64,000 bases of DNA, from assembly GCF_004349145.1 (NCBI RefSeq), contig NZ_SMFO01000001.1:1-64000 (forward strand). Direction: 5' to 3'. The position numbers were made by a program, and so were the translations under genes. Origin of the DNA: Flavobacterium hiemivividum (GTDB lineage Bacteria; Bacteroidota; Bacteroidia; Flavobacteriales; Flavobacteriaceae). Each line of letters opens with the position of its first letter. The first letter of the stretch is position 1. The notes under the pieces were generated by a model, which made no database searches, was not told where the DNA came from, and worked only from the letters and a program-made list of their open reading frames with translations. Positions 25,014 to 35,595 of this stretch are shown here, in pieces.

Positions 25014-26612
25014 TTATCTCTTTAGAGAGAAATGCGATTTATACTTTTTAAAAATACCATCTTCCAAGTATTCAACAACAAACCAATAATCGTTCCCTGG
25101 CATTTCACGCCCATTATAGGTTCCATCCCAACCAGTACCACCTGGCCTAATTTCTTTTAATAATTTACCGTAACGGTCAAATATGTGAATTTTAGAAGCC
25201 AAATCGTCTTGCAGTTCAAATATATTCCATCTATCATTATAGTCATCACCATTAGGAGTGAAGAATTTAGGATAGTCGATAACTAATACATTATCATTTC
25301 TTAATACACTACAACCATTTACGTCTTTTACTGTAATCGAGTGCGTTCCTAAAGAAACGTTTTCAAACGCAGTACTTTCTTGAAACGGTCCATCATCCAA
25401 TTGATATAAATAATTGACTCCCACTGGATCTGTGACAGTAACTATTTGATTTTTGGTAAATGCATCTGTTACAGTCCAATCCAAATTCACAATTACATTT
25501 GATGGATTTACAGTGACAACAATGGTTTTAGCAGTTGGTGCACAAGCTTGACCAGCAGCTGGAGTAAAAATATAAGAAGCGCTATCCATGTTATCAATTG
25601 TTAATGGAAGCCAATCTCCTGTAATTCTATTTGGCGACATACTACTTAAAAGAGGAGGGGAATCTCCTGAACAGATTGAAAAATCACTAAAATCAGGTTC
25701 TACGGGCCCTACGGTCATAGTCAACGTTTTAGTTAATGCGCACGGAAACATTATTCGGTTTGGAGTAAAAATATAATCAAACGTACCCGCTGTGTCCGTT
25801 TTTACTATTTCTGGTGACCAAGTTCCAGTTATTGCGGGACTATCATCTGAATTAAGCGGCAAGTTTGTTGTGGATTCATTAAGACAATAGGATGTTGGAA
25901 TTGATGCAAAATTGGGTGTTACTGTTGAAGTCCCACAAGGCACACTACAAGTAATTGTTTGCGAAGGAACGCAAGGATGCGAAGCGGAAGTCAATGTTAA
26001 TTCCACTGATTGTCCAGGCAACAAATTAGAAACTATAAAATGCGATTCGTTTTTTGGATTAAAACTAGTCACCGATGCTCCACCTTGAACAGAATACGTA
26101 CAAAAATAAGTTTGTGAAATAAATGCATTGTTGTTTGTCCAATCAAATAAAACTGAATTACTAATAGTAGCTGGAGGAGTATAATCTAGAGAATAGATTG
26201 GAATCTGTGAACGGTCACATCTATAATTTAAAATTGTTGCTCCACTATTAGCTTCTACTTTAACAATAATTGGAGTGCGAGTACTTTCCACACCCGCAAT
26301 AGTTTGACTCACATAATAAGTTGTAGTTGAGCCAATTATAGTAGTAATAGGTATTGGAGCTGTACTTATTGGAAATTCTGTTGGTAAATTTGTAAGATAC
26401 CAATTCAAAGTTCCTCCTGCTGAAGGAATTGCCACTAGTGGTTTTGAACAATTTTGCCAATAAATAACTGGCGAATAAACAGCAGGTGGTGCAGGTGCTA
26501 ATGTCACAGCAAGTTGATCAAAAGTATCCGCTCTAATAGCACCAAACAAAGAAATATTCGATAAACATACCAGTACTAAAAGATAATAAAAGGAACTTCG
26601 TTGTTTTTCCAT
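25014..26612 (-). CDS. type IX secretion substrate with type B (gliding-motility) C-terminal domain
   Basis: A 532-residue secreted protein. An N-terminal signal (YYLLVLVCLSNISLFGAIRA) is followed by Ser/Thr/Pro-rich Ig-like repeats with regularly spaced cysteines. The C-terminal about 85 residues are the gliding-motility-associated sorting domain: YPKFFTPNGDDYNDRWNI, KIHIFDRYGKLLKEI, GTGWDGTYNGREMPGNDYWF, ending FSLKR. This domain directs export through the type IX system, mostly of Bacteroidota adhesins. No porV, sprF or porP partner is adjacent. Function beyond secretion cannot be told. Confidence 0.85.
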   Translation of the reverse strand: MEKQRSSFYYLLVLVCLSNISLFGAIRADTFDQLAVTLAPAPPAVYSPVIYWQNCSKPLVAIPSAGGTLNWYLTNLPTEFPISTAPIPITTIIGSTTTYYVSQTIAGVESTRTPIIVKVEANSGATILNYRCDRSQIPIYSLDYTPPATISNSVLFDWTNNNAFISQTYFCTYSVQGGASVTSFNPKNESHFIVSNLLPGQSVELTLTSASHPCVPSQTITCSVPCGTSTVTPNFASIPTSYCLNESTTNLPLNSDDSPAITGTWSPEIVKTDTAGTFDYIFTPNRIMFPCALTKTLTMTVGPVEPDFSDFSICSGDSPPLLSSMSPNRITGDWLPLTIDNMDSASYIFTPAAGQACAPTAKTIVVTVNPSNVIVNLDWTVTDAFTKNQIVTVTDPVGVNYLYQLDDGPFQESTAFENVSLGTHSITVKDVNGCSVLRNDNVLVIDYPKFFTPNGDDYNDRWNIFELQDDLASKIHIFDRYGKLLKEIRPGGTGWDGTYNGREMPGNDYWFVVEYLEDGIFKKYKSHFSLKR

Positions 26613-26820
26613 AATACTTTAACGTTTAAATTATAAATAATATAGTCTATTACATCAATATCAAGTAAATATATAAAAAATGCCACTTTAATAAAACTAA
26701 ATCCACAATTATTGTCTTCTTTAAAAACGACTAATAATAAAGAGCAATGGGTACCTCGTGATTCCATTGACGCTATTAAAGTTAGTAAATTAAAAAATAA
26801 TTATACTTTACTTTTTAAAC

Positions 26821-26853
26821 AAAAAAAAGACCCAACTTTCGTTGGATCTTTTT
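26821..26853 (-). terminator. terminator of secDF
   Basis: AAGACCCAAC (26827-26836) and GTTGGATCTT (26841-26850) pair with one mismatch around TTTC. On the minus strand this gives a hairpin followed by a T-run, 21 bases after the secDF stop. Confidence 0.78.
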
Positions 26854-26873
26854 AAAATTCTGTATGAAATAAT

Positions 26874-29849
26874 CTATTCGATTTCTTGATGTTGTTTCTC
26901 AATTAACTTTTTATCTTCTCCAGAAATTGTATCTACCAATATTGGAGTCGCAATAAATAATGAAGAGTAAGTTCCAATGACAATACCTATAAGCATTGCA
27001 AAGATAAATCCTCTAATAGATTCTCCACCAAAAACAAACATAATAGCTAATACCGCGATCATAGTCAACGAGGTATTAATTGTTCTTGACATCGTTGTAT
27101 TAATAGACTGATTTACGATTTCATAAAATGAACCTTTAGTTTTTCCAGTTAAGTATTCACGAACTCTATCAAATACAATAACAGTATCATTGATAGAGTA
27201 ACCAATAACCGTTAGAATCGCAGCTATAAAATGCTGATCTATCTCCATACCAAAAGGCATAAATTTATAGCATAAAGAATAGATTCCAAGAACAAAAATA
27301 ACATCATGAGCTACAGCAGCAATCGCACCTAAACTATATTGCCATTTTCTATAACTAATCATTAAGTATAAAAATACAATAGCCATTGCACCAAGTACAG
27401 CCCAGTATGCATTTGTCTTGATATCTTCCGCTACGGTAGGACCAACTTTAGAAGCTTGTACGATTCCGAATTTTTTACCATCGTAAGCATTCACAAATTG
27501 ATTATAGGTCATATCTGCAGAATAATATTGCTTTAAATTATCAAACAACAATTTATTTACTTCTTCATCAGCTTTGATTCCTGGCTCATTAACTTTGTAT
27601 TTTGTTGTTACTTTTAACTGATTATCACTACCAAAAACTTTTACTTCGGCACTACCGTCGAATACTTCTGCCAAACCTACTTTTACTGTTTCAGTATCAA
27701 CTGGTTTTTCAAAACGTATTTGAAATGTTCTTCCTCCTACAAAATCTACACCTTCATCAAGACCATTAACTGCTAATGAAGTAACACTTCCAATAATTAT
27801 AATCGTAGAGAATATATAAGTCCATTTTTTCATTCCTAAGAAATCAAAATTGAAGTTAGTAAAGAAGTTCTTAGAAAAATTAGTAACAAATGTCAAATTA
27901 TTCTTTTTGTTAATATTCCAATCAATAAAGATTCGAGCAATAAAAATAGAAGTAAATAATGAAGTTATAATACCAATCAATAATGTTGTAGCAAAACCTT
28001 TAATTGGTCCTGAACCAAAAATAAACAAAACAGCTCCAGTTAAAATGTGCGTAACATTCGCATCAGTAATAGATGACATTGCACCTCTCCAGCTGTAGGA
28101 CGCTTTAACCGCTTCCCCGAGTGTTTTACCAGCTCTTAATTCTTCTTTTGCTCTTTCATAGATGATGATATTCGCATCTACAGCAGTACCCATTGTTAAA
28201 ACGATACCAGCGATACCAGGCAAAGTCAATACAGCTCCAAGACTCGCTAGAATTCCGAATAAGAACAGTAAGTTAACTGCCAATGCAACATTAGCATACC
28301 AACCAGCTCGACCGTAATAAATCATCATCCAAAGAGATACAATAAACAATCCTAAAATTGCTGAGTCTGTTCCATTATCAATAGCTTCTTGTCCTAGGGA
28401 TGGCCCTACAACTTCTGACTGAACAATATCAGCAGAGGCAGGAAGTTTACCAGCTCTTAAAACATTAGCTAAATCTTTAGTTTCTGTAACGTCAAATGAT
28501 CCAGAGATTTCAGATCTTCCGCCTGAAATAGGTCCGCTAGATACACCTGGCGCCGAGTAAACAATATTATCAAGAACGATAGCAATACTGCTTTTTTGAG
28601 TATATGCTCTACCTGTTAATTCTTCCCATAATTTTGCCCCTTGACCATTCATTTGCATAGAAACAGAAGGCTTTCCTAATTGATCGAATGAGTCACTAGC
28701 GTCAGTTACAACTCCACCGCTCATCGCAGCTACATTATCTCTATTTCCTTTTAAAGCATATAATTCTACTGCTTCAATATCCTTATCTTTTGCATCTCTA
28801 ATTGTTGTCAGTTTCCCCCAAACAAATTTAGCATAACGCTGATCTGCTGACAATAAATTTTTAATATCTTGTCTTTTGAAGTATCCATTAATTGTTGCAG
28901 TATCTTTTGGTGAAAAAAGACCTAAAACTGGTCCACCACCTTGAGCAATAATTTTATCAAATAAAGGGTTGTTCCCTTTTACAGCAGTAGCCGTATCTTT
29001 CGCGTCTGTTAATAAAGCACTCAAAGAATCTTTCACGACTGGTTTTGTCTCTACAATCGCAACTTCAGTTTTTTTCAATGACTCATTTGCAGCCATTAAA
29101 AAATTACCCATTTCTTCAATTTTGTACGTTTCCCAGAACTCTAATTGAGCCGTACTTTGTAATAATTTTTTAATTCTATCTACATCTTTAGCACCAGGAA
29201 GTTCAACAAGAATTCTCCCAGATTCTCCTAATTTTTGAATATTAGGTTGAGTAACACCAAATTTGTCAATTCTTTTTCTAAGTACTCCAAAAGCACTTTC
29301 TACAGATTCGTCAACTTTGCGTTTGATTACTTTTTCAACCTGAGCATCCGTCATTTGATAGTCTACTCCACCTTCTCCTTGTAAACTTCTGTTTGCAAAA
29401 ATATCTGGCGAAGCTAATTTTACAGTTCCTTTAGAATTTGCTTCAAAAGCATCAAAAAACTTGTCTAAATAAGAAACATTTCCCTGCGTATTAGCTGTCG
29501 CATCGGCTAGAGATTTGTTAAATACAGGGTTTTTCGAATTATTAGATAATCCTTTCAAAATATCTTTTACAGAGATTTGAAGTATCACGTTGATACCTCC
29601 CTCTAAATCAAGACCTTTATTGATTTGCTTATCACTTACTTCATTAAAGGTGAAATCTGTAAATCCAAGATTAAACACTTTTTCCCTACCTATGGAATCC
29701 AAGTATTTTGATTCTTTTGCTGAATCACCTGCAGCAAATGCCTTGGCATCACTTTTTATATTGTTTGCGACAAAAGTGAAAGAAAGTTGGTAAATACTTA
29801 CCAATGCAAATAGAATTGCGAAAAATTTAATAAGTCCTTTATTCTGCAT
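26874..29849 (-). CDS. secDF: fused protein translocase subunit SecDF
   Basis: A 991-residue inner-membrane protein that uses the proton gradient to pull exported proteins through SecYEG. The SecD half has a first membrane helix (residues about 7-28), GLDLEGGINVILQI, a large periplasmic P1 region, then a membrane block with AVDANIIIYERAKEEL. The SecF half starts near 675 with GVDFVGGRTFQIRF and ends with DTVIVFDRVREYL and five helices. SecD-SecF fusion is the normal state in Bacteroidota. The P1 domain is enlarged by an insertion of about 200 residues with DAKDTATAVKGNNPLFDK. Its terminator and promoter indicate a single-gene unit. Confidence 0.95.
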   Translation of the reverse strand: MQNKGLIKFFAILFALVSIYQLSFTFVANNIKSDAKAFAAGDSAKESKYLDSIGREKVFNLGFTDFTFNEVSDKQINKGLDLEGGINVILQISVKDILKGLSNNSKNPVFNKSLADATANTQGNVSYLDKFFDAFEANSKGTVKLASPDIFANRSLQGEGGVDYQMTDAQVEKVIKRKVDESVESAFGVLRKRIDKFGVTQPNIQKLGESGRILVELPGAKDVDRIKKLLQSTAQLEFWETYKIEEMGNFLMAANESLKKTEVAIVETKPVVKDSLSALLTDAKDTATAVKGNNPLFDKIIAQGGGPVLGLFSPKDTATINGYFKRQDIKNLLSADQRYAKFVWGKLTTIRDAKDKDIEAVELYALKGNRDNVAAMSGGVVTDASDSFDQLGKPSVSMQMNGQGAKLWEELTGRAYTQKSSIAIVLDNIVYSAPGVSSGPISGGRSEISGSFDVTETKDLANVLRAGKLPASADIVQSEVVGPSLGQEAIDNGTDSAILGLFIVSLWMMIYYGRAGWYANVALAVNLLFLFGILASLGAVLTLPGIAGIVLTMGTAVDANIIIYERAKEELRAGKTLGEAVKASYSWRGAMSSITDANVTHILTGAVLFIFGSGPIKGFATTLLIGIITSLFTSIFIARIFIDWNINKKNNLTFVTNFSKNFFTNFNFDFLGMKKWTYIFSTIIIIGSVTSLAVNGLDEGVDFVGGRTFQIRFEKPVDTETVKVGLAEVFDGSAEVKVFGSDNQLKVTTKYKVNEPGIKADEEVNKLLFDNLKQYYSADMTYNQFVNAYDGKKFGIVQASKVGPTVAEDIKTNAYWAVLGAMAIVFLYLMISYRKWQYSLGAIAAVAHDVIFVLGIYSLCYKFMPFGMEIDQHFIAAILTVIGYSINDTVIVFDRVREYLTGKTKGSFYEIVNQSINTTMSRTINTSLTMIAVLAIMFVFGGESIRGFIFAMLIGIVIGTYSSLFIATPILVDTISGEDKKLIEKQHQEIE

Positions 29850-29969
29850 TATTACTAAAAATTAATTATTTTATATTTATTTATTTTCAACCCTTATAAA
29901 ACACCCTTAGCCCACGGTTTCATTCCTAAAAACGAAAACCAAGAATTATATTATTTTTTTTTAACCGAG

Positions 29970-30000
29970 CAAATATATAATTATGGTTAAGATTAACCAA
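29970..30000 (-). promoter_or_regulatory. promoter of secDF with internal palindrome
   Basis: On the minus strand TTGG, 19 bases, then TATATTTG (plus-strand 29970-29977), followed by a leader of about 115 bases to the ATG. The spacer and -33 hold the palindrome GGTTAA-GA-TTAACC (29985-29998); a further TTAACC is at 29961-29966. Confidence 0.5.
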
Positions 30001-30020
30001 TTTATTTATCGATTAATCTC

Positions 30021-30052
30021 AAAAAAAAGACTGCATAAGTGCAGTCTTCTTT
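30021..30052 (-). terminator. terminator of mdh
   Basis: AAGACTGCA (30027-30035), loop TAAG, TGCAGTCTT (30040-30048): perfect 9-bp stem. On the minus strand it is followed by a T-run, 18 bases after the mdh stop. Confidence 0.85.
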
Positions 30053-30069
30053 ATTATATAACACATTTA

Positions 30070-31005
30070 TTAAGCTAAAATTGATTTCAACGCGTCGTTC
30101 ATTGCTCTAACAGCAACTGCACTTTTAGAAAACTTCTCTTTTTCTATATCGTTCAGCTCAATTTCAATGATTTCTTCAATACCATTCTTACCTATTATAC
30201 ATGGCACTCCAATACAAATATCATTTTGCTCATATTCTCCTTCAACGAATACTGAACAAGCAATCATTTTCTTTTGATCATTCAAAATACTATCAACTAA
30301 ATAAGCAACTGACGCTCCTGGCGCATACCAAGCTGACGTTCCTAAAAGTCCAGTAAGCGTTGCTCCTCCAACCATGGTATCTGCAGCTACTTTTTCTAAA
30401 GCCTCTTCTGAAAGAAATTGAGATACTGGAATTCCATTATAAGAAGCTAAACGCGTCAAAGGAATCATTGTAGTATCCCCGTGTCCTCCAATAACCATCG
30501 CCGAAATGTCATTAGCAGGTTTACCCAAAGCCATTGACAAGTAGGTTCTAAAACGAGAGCTATCAAGAGCTCCGCCCATTCCTATGATTCTGTTTTTTGG
30601 TAATCCAGTGGATTTTAATGCTAAATACGTCATAGTATCCATTGGGTTTGAAACTATTACTATGATCGCATTCGGAGAATAAACTAATACATTTTCAACA
30701 ACCATTTTCACGATTCCTGCATTGATTCCTATCAATTCTTCACGAGTCATTCCAGGTTTCCTTGGAATTCCAGAAGTAATAACAACCACACTACTATCAG
30801 CAGTTTTTGAGTAATCATTTGTAACACCTGAAACTCTCGTATTAAATCCCGTATTAGTGGCACATTGCATAATATCTAATGCTTTCCCCTCAGCAAATCC
30901 TTCTTTAATATCTAACAATACTACTTCGCTTGCAATTCCTCTATAAGAAATGACATCTGCGCAAGTTGCTCCTACATTTCCTGCTCCTACAATTGTAACT
31001 TTCAT
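30070..31005 (-). CDS. mdh: malate dehydrogenase
   Basis: A 311-residue TCA-cycle enzyme that oxidises malate to oxaloacetate with NAD. NAD-binding GAGNVGATCA at residues 7-16 with an acidic LLDIKEG; substrate arginines in IPRKPGMTREEL (80-91) and RFRTYL; proton relay H175 in IGGHGD. It is of the LDH-like MDH type. It follows gyrB by 47 bases with no hairpin between, so gyrB and mdh may share a transcript. Confidence 0.95.
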   Translation of the reverse strand: MKVTIVGAGNVGATCADVISYRGIASEVVLLDIKEGFAEGKALDIMQCATNTGFNTRVSGVTNDYSKTADSSVVVITSGIPRKPGMTREELIGINAGIVKMVVENVLVYSPNAIIVIVSNPMDTMTYLALKSTGLPKNRIIGMGGALDSSRFRTYLSMALGKPANDISAMVIGGHGDTTMIPLTRLASYNGIPVSQFLSEEALEKVAADTMVGGATLTGLLGTSAWYAPGASVAYLVDSILNDQKKMIACSVFVEGEYEQNDICIGVPCIIGKNGIEEIIEIELNDIEKEKFSKSAVAVRAMNDALKSILA

Positions 31006-31052
31006 ATTTTATATGTGTATTTCTGGTTAGTTAGTTGATTTATTAGACTTAA

Positions 31053-33089
<2,037 letters not shown>

Positions 33090-33221
33090 TTATTAACAAT
33101 AAACATCAATTTCCGTGGCATTTTCACATTCAATTAGCAAAAAACTGCAATAATTGACTTTTCAAAATTTGTTATTGAAATATCTCAAACAACATCAAAC
33201 TCTTTTTAAACAAATTTAAAA

Positions 33222-33253
33222 CTTGGCAATACTACTAACAGTTTGTATTTTTG
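33222..33253 (+). promoter_or_regulatory. promoter of the 33258 methyltransferase, very close to its ATG
   Basis: CTTG at 33222-33225, 20 bases, then TATTTTTG at 33246-33253. The ATG at 33258 starts only 4 bases after the -7 box, so the transcript probably begins at or within a few bases of the start codon. Confidence 0.5.
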
Positions 33254-33257
33254 CAGC

Positions 33258-33716
33258 ATGAATGATAATTTTATAACAGAGTATTTTGGCATCGGTATAC
33301 AAAACGGTAAAACGCCAGAAAATTTAGGTGTTTTATGGCGAACCGCACAAAACCTAGGAGCAAGCTATATTTTCACGATTGGAAATCGATATGCTAAACA
33401 ATCGTCAGACACCCATAATGCGGTAAAATCAATTCCGTATTTCCATTACGATACTTTTGATGATTTCTTCAAAAATCTACCCAAAGGCGCCCGCTTGGTT
33501 GGTGTTGAATTAGACGAGAACGCTGCAGATTTAGAGACTTTCGAACATCCTAGACGTTGTGTTTATTTACTAGGTGCTGAAGATAATGGGCTATCCAAAA
33601 AAGCAATCGAAAAATGCCATCACTTAGTAAAATTCAAATCTGAAAAAAGTCTGAATGTATCTGTTGCTGGGAGTATTGTTCTTTACGACAGGGGCCTGAA
33701 TAAGCCTAGGTCTTAA
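33258..33716 (+). CDS. SpoU/TrmH-family RNA methyltransferase (short form)
   Basis: A 152-residue SPOUT methyltransferase. The ATG at 33258 (MNDNFITEYFGIGIQNGKTP) is used; an upstream TTG at 33243 overlaps the -7 box. Motif 1 is ENLGVLWRTAQNLGASYIFT, motif 2 VYLLGAEDNGLSKKAIEKC, motif 3 SLNVSVAGSIVLYDR; together they form the knotted SAM site. It has no N-terminal substrate-binding domain, so it resembles TrmL-like wobble ribose methyltransferases, but the target cannot be fixed from sequence. Divergent from gyrB. Confidence 0.85.
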   Translation: MNDNFITEYFGIGIQNGKTPENLGVLWRTAQNLGASYIFTIGNRYAKQSSDTHNAVKSIPYFHYDTFDDFFKNLPKGARLVGVELDENAADLETFEHPRRCVYLLGAEDNGLSKKAIEKCHHLVKFKSEKSLNVSVAGSIVLYDRGLNKPRS

Positions 33717-33791
33717 ATTTAATTGCAATGGCAATATAAATGTTCAATTACAAATTGACCAATAACAAGAGTAGCAATTCAAATTATTACT

Positions 33792-35408
33792 TTAAATCAC
33801 AACACTACTTTTTACTATCTCCATATCCGCTAGTACGTGAGCTTCATTTGCCCTACCACTTGGATCTTGGTTTTCCTGCCATTTCGGAATCCATTTTCTA
33901 ACCGTTTGTGCCGCACTAATTTGCGGGTAATGTTTATGAAAAATGGATCGGTAAAAATAAGCCTCTTTTGTAAGTGGTGAATTGTATGGAAATTCAGCCA
34001 CAGCTCCAGATAACTGTTCGTCTGCAACTTGCGAAGCACAATACGTGATCAATTGATCGATCCAGCTGTATCCTACTCCATCAGAGAATTGTTCTTTTTG
34101 TCTCCACAAAACCTCTTGCGGTAAATAAGGATCTTCTGGCGTATCGAATGCTTTTCTTAATATGTATTTTTCCTTACCATCGTAAGTTTTAGGCTGCTTT
34201 TCTTCTGCATTAATACGCATCGCTATTTCTAGAAACTCTTTGTCTAAAAACGGCACTCTAGCTTCTAGTCCATGCGCCATAGTCGATTTATCAGCCCTTA
34301 ATAAATCGGCAGTAAATAATTTTTGAACTCTTTCTATTGCTTCTTTTTGAAATTCATCAGCAGACGGTGCGTTTCTAAAGTATAAATAGCCACCAAAAAT
34401 TTCATCAGCTCCTTCTCCAGACAATACCACTTTAACGCCTGCATCACTTATTGCTTTCGATAAAAAATACATTGGCGTACTGGCTCTTATCGATGTCACA
34501 TCATAGGTTTCTAAATGCCATATTAATTTATCCAATATTGCGATACCTTCTTCAGCCGTAAAGTGAATCTCATGGTGTTCAGTCCCTAAATAATCAGCCA
34601 CTTTTCTTGCTGCCAAAGCATCTGGAGCATTTTCATCTAAACCAATAGAAAAAGAGTGTAGTTTTTTTCCTTGCTCCGCCAATAATCGTGAAGCAATCGC
34701 CGATGTTAACGAAGAATCTAAACCGCCTGACAATAATACACCAATAGGCACATCACTCATTAAACGCTTGCGAGTAGCCTCAGTCAATGTCGTTCGAATT
34801 AATTCGAGATCTAACTTTTGATCAGCCTTTTCATAATCCTCATAAGCTGGTCTGTAATACTTTACAAAACCTGTTTTTGGGGTATAATAATGTCCTGGAG
34901 GAAATGTAGAAAATGTTTTACACTGGTCAGCAAGAGATTTCATTTCTGAAGCGAAATAGATTCGGCCTCTTTGATCTAAACCGTAATACAAGGGCTTTAC
35001 TCCCAGTGGATCCCGAGCAGCGATAAAATCATCTCCGTTTACTACAACGAAAGCAAAATCACCGTCAATCTTATCACAAAAATCATATCCAAATTCTTCA
35101 TACAAATGCACGATTACCTCCGAATCTGATTTTGTTCGAAAAGTATGCTCTTTTAATACGCTTTCTCTTAACTCTTGATGATTGTAGATTTCACCATTAT
35201 GAACCATATAGGCAGTCGAACTTCCCTGAATGGGTTGCCTTCCTGAATGCAAATCGATGATAGATAAACGTTCATGACTTAAAACATGGCCATTTTCCAT
35301 CACATGCAAATCACTTTCATCTGGGCCACGATGTGACATTCTTTTTGAAAGTTCTTTTACTGATTCCGCATCTTTTCCTTTTCCTATAATGGCTAATATT
35401 CCGCACAT
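33792..35408 (-). CDS. asnB: asparagine synthetase B, copy 1
   Basis: A 538-residue glutamine-dependent asparagine synthetase. The start at 35408 (MCGILAIIGKGKDAESVKEL) is chosen because cleavage of Met exposes Cys2 as the glutaminase nucleophile; the frame extends 22 codons upstream. The glutaminase domain (1-200) has SHRGPDESD, HERLSIIDL and MVHNGEIYNH. The synthetase domain has the PP-loop VLLSGGLDSSLTS, EGADEIFGGYLYF and RVPFLDKEFLEIAMR. A second asnB lies 2 kb upstream with a near-identical promoter region; the two proteins are alike along their length. Confidence 0.93.
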   Translation of the reverse strand: MCGILAIIGKGKDAESVKELSKRMSHRGPDESDLHVMENGHVLSHERLSIIDLHSGRQPIQGSSTAYMVHNGEIYNHQELRESVLKEHTFRTKSDSEVIVHLYEEFGYDFCDKIDGDFAFVVVNGDDFIAARDPLGVKPLYYGLDQRGRIYFASEMKSLADQCKTFSTFPPGHYYTPKTGFVKYYRPAYEDYEKADQKLDLELIRTTLTEATRKRLMSDVPIGVLLSGGLDSSLTSAIASRLLAEQGKKLHSFSIGLDENAPDALAARKVADYLGTEHHEIHFTAEEGIAILDKLIWHLETYDVTSIRASTPMYFLSKAISDAGVKVVLSGEGADEIFGGYLYFRNAPSADEFQKEAIERVQKLFTADLLRADKSTMAHGLEARVPFLDKEFLEIAMRINAEEKQPKTYDGKEKYILRKAFDTPEDPYLPQEVLWRQKEQFSDGVGYSWIDQLITYCASQVADEQLSGAVAEFPYNSPLTKEAYFYRSIFHKHYPQISAAQTVRKWIPKWQENQDPSGRANEAHVLADMEIVKSSVVI

Positions 35409-35438
35409 AATCCTATTGTTTTCTTTATTTTGGCAACC

Positions 35439-35476
35439 CAAAGATGCGCAAATGGTTACAAAAACAAAACACAAAT
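35439..35476 (-). promoter_or_regulatory. asnB copy 1 promoter with a 38-bp block shared with copy 2
   Basis: On the minus strand the block begins ATTTGTGTTTTG, contains TTTTTGTAAC and ends in CATCTTTG, a -7 box 30 bases before the ATG. TTTG precedes the -7 box by 18 bases. The same block upstream of the second asnB (39176-39213) matches 31 of 38 bases, with the mismatches clustered in an 8-base spacer. Confidence 0.65.
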
Positions 35477-35595
35477 GCGGAATTTAATTATATTTACCAA
35501 TCAAAAACAGTGAAATACATTAAAAATGAAATTAAAAGAGATGAAATCAGAAGTTTTACATTATAAAATGTAAATCGTCCTCTTAAACAGTACTA

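Noticed and set aside
26613..26873. Possible small gene or RNA between the sorting-domain protein and secDF
   Set aside because: No coding frame or stable structure except the secDF terminator is seen.
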